Origin: AA29 sp041481445
Lineage (GTDB): Bacteria > Acidobacteriota > Vicinamibacteria > Fen-336
Length of the DNA stretch: 64,000 nucleotides
Assembly: GCA_041481445.1 (NCBI GenBank)
Contig: JBGPBV010000009.1
Span: forward strand, 17,131-81,130
Direction: 5' to 3'
Positions 59,813-64,000 of this stretch are shown piece by piece. Position numbers and translations under genes: made by a program. The first letter of the stretch is position 1. Each line of letters begins with the position of its first letter. Under the pieces are notes generated by a model, which saw nothing but the letters and a program-made list of their open reading frames with translations, ran no database searches and was not told where the DNA came from.

Positions 59813-60492
59813 GCGCGGATGCGCCGGGTGATCTCGGTGAGGAGGGAGCGCAGGTCGCCCGCGGCCACGTGGAAGGAATCGGGGGCGACGGTCAGGGGGG
59901 CCCCGAGGACGACGAGCGGCGCGCCGCGGCGCGGCATCTCGACCGCCTCTTCCAGGGTGAGACCGCCCACCGCCTGCACCGGGAGGCGCACGGCCTTCAC
60001 GACCGCGTCGAGGTCGTCGAGCGGGCTCCGCCGCGGGCCCCCGGCGGCGGCGATCCCCCGGCGCTCGTCGTAGCCGGTGTGGTGGACGACGTAGTCGACC
60101 CCGAGGTCCTCCATCATGCGGGCGGCCGCCGGCTTGTCGTCACAGGCGAGGTCGTCGCCCATCACCTTCAGGCCGTGGTCGCGGCCCGCCTTCACCACGG
60201 CCTTGATCGTCTCGCGGTGCGCACGGGCCATGACCACGACGTGGGTGGCCCCCGCCCGCGCCATCATCTCCGCCTCGAGGTAGCCGCCGTCCATCGTCTT
60301 GAGGTCGGCCACGATCGGGTGCCGGGGAAACTCCGCGCGCAGGGTCTTCACGCTGCGGAGGCCCTCGGACAGGATCAGGGGCGTGCCCGCCTCCAGCCAG
60401 TCCACCCCCGCCTCCGCGGCGATGCGGGCGGTGGCGACGGCTTCGTCGAGATCGGTGAAGTCGAGCGAGATCTGGACGACCGGGGGGTGCAT
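59809..60492 (-). CDS. HUMPS-type enzyme (hexulose-phosphate synthase/ketogulonate-phosphate decarboxylase suprafamily)
   Basis: A 227-residue TIM-barrel of the orotidine-phosphate decarboxylase suprafamily. The signature DxKxxD is present (IVADLKTMDGGYLEAEM). DYVVHHTGYDERR and LPVQAVGGLTLEEAVEMPRRGA also fit the group, which contains 3-hexulose-6-phosphate synthase and 3-keto-L-gulonate-6-phosphate decarboxylase. No phosphohexulose isomerase gene is adjacent, so formaldehyde fixation is not favoured; a decarboxylation or retro-aldol step in sugar-acid use fits the operon better. It leads the coupled set HUMPS-ADH-isomerase-MFS. Confidence 0.88.
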   Translation of the reverse strand: MHPPVVQISLDFTDLDEAVATARIAAEAGVDWLEAGTPLILSEGLRSVKTLRAEFPRHPIVADLKTMDGGYLEAEMMARAGATHVVVMARAHRETIKAVVKAGRDHGLKVMGDDLACDDKPAAARMMEDLGVDYVVHHTGYDERRGIAAAGGPRRSPLDDLDAVVKAVRLPVQAVGGLTLEEAVEMPRRGAPLVVLGAPLTVAPDSFHVAAGDLRSLLTEITRRIRA

Positions 60493-60566
60493 GGTTCGCC
60501 GCGTTCAGCCGCATTCTGGGCCGCCCGCACCGGGCGCTGCAACGCGTGCGACGCGCCTCCCGGCGC

Positions 60567-61406
60567 CTACTGCCGCCGGCTCGCCTCCTGGCGGAACAGG
60601 TCGTTGAGCTCGGTCCCGGGCACCAGGCCGTCGAGCCCGGCGAAGCTGCCCCCCGCGGCCATGGCCCGCGCCGCGGCCAGGAACCCCGTCCAGGCCGCGC
60701 GGGCCAGCCCGGAGCCGACGCTCACGCGCCTCACCCCCAGGGCGGCGAGGTCGGAGAGCCGGAGGCCGGTGTGCCAGCCCATGAGGGCGTTGACGGGCCG
60801 GGGGGCCACCGCGGTCACGATGGCCGCGATGTCCTCGCGCGTCCGCGGGCCGGGGGCGTAGAGGACGTCGGCGCCCGCGTCCGCGTACGCCTGCAGGCGG
60901 CGGATCGACTCGCGCAGCGGATCCGGATGGCCGACGAGGTGGCACTCGGCGCGCGCGGTCAGGAGGACGCCGGTCCCGGAGGCGTCGATGGCGGCGCGGG
61001 CGGCCTTGATCCGCTCGACCGCGACCGCGAGCTCGTAGAGGGGCTTCTCACGGTTCCTGGTCGAGTCCTCGATCGAGAGCCCGGCCACGCCGGTCTGCAC
61101 GCAGAGAGCGATGCTCTCGGCCACTCCCTCCGGGTCGTCCGCATGGCCCGACTCGAAGTCCGCGTTCACCGGCAGGTCGGTGGCGGCCGCCATCTCCGCC
61201 AGATGGTGGAGGACCTCGGCCCGGGACACCCCGCCGTCCGGGAGGCCGCGCGAGAACGCGTAGCCGGAGCTGGTGGTGGCCAGGGCCTGGAACCCGAGGT
61301 GCCGCAGGTAACGGGCCGACCCCACGTCCCACGGGTTCGGGATGATGAAGCAGCCGCGCTCGTGCAGCCGGTGGAACGCGGCGCGCGCCGGCGTCAGCGG
61401 CGCCAT
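60567..61406 (-). CDS. PEP mutase/isocitrate lyase-superfamily enzyme
   Basis: A 279-residue TIM-barrel. It begins with the family pattern FIIPNPWDVGSARYLRHLGF and TTSSGYAFSRGLPDG. The metal-binding region is NADFESGHADDP, followed by GLSIEDSTRN and LLTARAECHLVG. The classic isocitrate lyase KKCGH motif is absent, so it is not an isocitrate lyase. Members cleave or form C-C or P-C bonds in 2-oxo or phosphonate compounds; this subgroup is usually annotated as isocitrate lyase/phosphoenolpyruvate mutase family without a known substrate. It lies 3 nt after the small membrane protein gene and 74 nt before the HUMPS operon. Confidence 0.9.
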   Translation of the reverse strand: MAPLTPARAAFHRLHERGCFIIPNPWDVGSARYLRHLGFQALATTSSGYAFSRGLPDGGVSRAEVLHHLAEMAAATDLPVNADFESGHADDPEGVAESIALCVQTGVAGLSIEDSTRNREKPLYELAVAVERIKAARAAIDASGTGVLLTARAECHLVGHPDPLRESIRRLQAYADAGADVLYAPGPRTREDIAAIVTAVAPRPVNALMGWHTGLRLSDLAALGVRRVSVGSGLARAAWTGFLAAARAMAAGGSFAGLDGLVPGTELNDLFRQEASRRQ

Positions 61407-61409
61407 GCG

Positions 61410-61610
61410 CTACGCCGGACGCGGGCCGCCGAGCAGCCGCGAAGGGAGGAGGATGATCGCGCGCAGGAGGTCGAACACGCCCTCCACCGCGATGCCCACC
61501 AGGCGGAGCGGCAGGAGAATGAGCCAGACCAAGGGGTAGAGGACGAGGGCGAGCAGGGCCAGCGGCCAGCACAGCACGAGCAGGATGAGCCAGAGCAGGA
61601 ATTTCGTCAC
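61410..61610 (-). CDS. Small two-span membrane protein
   Basis: 66 residues, almost all hydrophobic: VTKFLLWLILLVLCWPLALL, then YPLVWLILLPLRLVG and a final IILLPSRLLGG. Two or three membrane-inserted helices are likely. The GTG at 61610 has GGAGG 6 nt upstream. Similar short proteins exist in other bacteria but no function is known to me. It overlaps no gene and is probably cotranscribed with the PEP mutase-family gene. Confidence 0.75.
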   Translation of the reverse strand: MTKFLLWLILLVLCWPLALLALVLYPLVWLILLPLRLVGIAVEGVFDLLRAIILLPSRLLGGPRPA

Positions 61611-61674
61611 CGCACACCTCCGGCGAATGTCGTCACACTCAAGATTACGATGCGCAGGGCGTCCGGGTTCCCTC

Positions 61675-63699
<2,025 letters not shown>

Positions 63700-63704
63700 C
63701 GGGG

Positions 63705-64000
63705 CTACTTCTTCGACGGCGCTTGCACCGACTGGATGTAGGTGGCGAGGTTCCGGACGGCGGCATCGACGGTCGGAGCCGCGATGCCCTGCGTCTTCTT
63801 GAAGGCATCGCCCCAGGCCGGCATGTCCGGCGAGCCGTGTCCCTTCAGTTCCTCGCCCATGGTGATGATCCCCACGACGCGATCCCGGGGGAACTCGCCG
63901 CCGCTACGGGCCGTGAGCGTGGTGAGGTCCGGCACGGGCACGCGGAGGTCCTTGGCCAGCGGACCGTCACCTTTCGCGGCGATCCCGTGGCAGGACACGC
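63705..64000 (-). CDS. Class I cytochrome c (partial)
   Basis: The C-terminal 98 residues of a small c-type cytochrome; the N-terminus is outside the window. The heme motif reads C-V-S-C-H, with the first Cys codon cut by the window edge (only its last two bases are present). GIAAKGDGP and DLTTLTARSGG follow, and the axial Met lies in GSPDMPAWGDAF. It is a periplasmic electron carrier or an oxidase-associated domain. The stop is immediately before the helicase gene. Confidence 0.88.
   Translation of the reverse strand, partial: VSCHGIAAKGDGPLAKDLRVPVPDLTTLTARSGGEFPRDRVVGIITMGEELKGHGSPDMPAWGDAFKKTQGIAAPTVDAAVRNLATYIQSVQAPSKK

Noticed and set aside
59809..60492. Calling the HUMPS enzyme a formaldehyde-fixing hexulose-phosphate synthase
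   Set aside because: No phosphohexulose isomerase or formaldehyde gene is adjacent; the suprafamily motif alone cannot choose between synthase and decarboxylase.

Overview
The window is a gene-dense, very G+C-rich stretch of a Gram-negative chromosome. I infer an Acidobacteriota-type soil bacterium. The evidence is the set of gene families: a Ser/Thr kinase and a winged-helix regulator that share a TolB-N/FlgO-like plus TPR module, a DUF5916/CBM9 outer-membrane protein remnant, a TolB-propeller protein fused to a DUF885 peptidase, several outer-membrane barrels and many lipoproteins. No rRNA, tRNA, CRISPR array, insertion sequence or prophage is visible. No gap between genes exceeds about 220 bases once small genes are included.

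Layout. 1-8.3 kb: a partial small ORF, a PAS sensor histidine kinase with a family-3 solute-binding protein, a divergent soluble Ser/Thr kinase with TPRs, and a large acyl-CoA dehydrogenase behind a palindromic operator. 8.4-16.7 kb: a PDZ/7TM/GAF/SpoIIE phosphatase, a collapsed DUF5916 pseudogene, MsrB, a zinc-ribbon rhomboid, ClpS, DoxX and small membrane proteins. 16.8-27.9 kb: ClpA, then a leftward run of outer-membrane barrel protein, repeat protein, M28 carboxypeptidase, acyl-CoA synthetase and aldehyde dehydrogenase. 27.9-43 kb: a DUF255-aldo/keto reductase fusion, a winged-helix/TPR regulator, a GrpE-like domain joined to a membrane segment, an esterase, ETF-quinone oxidoreductase, a rhodanese-methyltransferase fusion, a GT-C-type membrane protein, a hydrolase/phosphoribosyltransferase pair and OsmC. 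43-51.7 kb: a tightly overlapping leftward cassette of two alkaline-phosphatase-superfamily lipoproteins, a YfhO-like membrane protein and a large envelope protein, followed by udgX. 51.8-56.7 kb: the TolB-DUF885 fusion and a selenium-binding-protein homologue. 56.7-64 kb: a leftward sugar-type operon (HUMPS decarboxylase/synthase, zinc alcohol dehydrogenase, xylose-isomerase-like protein, MFS transporter) behind a PEP-mutase-family enzyme, a UvrD/PcrA helicase and a cytochrome c.

How the parts connect. Acyl-CoA synthetase, acyl-CoA dehydrogenase and ETF-QO cover activation, oxidation and electron delivery for fatty or branched acyl groups. ClpS and ClpA form an N-degron degradation module. 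The 43-51.7 kb cassette is the best candidate for an undescribed system. Both sulfatase-like enzymes carry Thr at the nucleophile position and Asp-His at the metal site, as in lipoteichoic-acid synthase, and they are translationally coupled to a YfhO-family protein, whose known relatives glycosylate wall polymers. I infer a phospho-glycan envelope modification pathway. Many operon-head genes have a TANNNT box 5-8 nt before the start codon and no Shine-Dalgarno sequence, which suggests leaderless transcripts.
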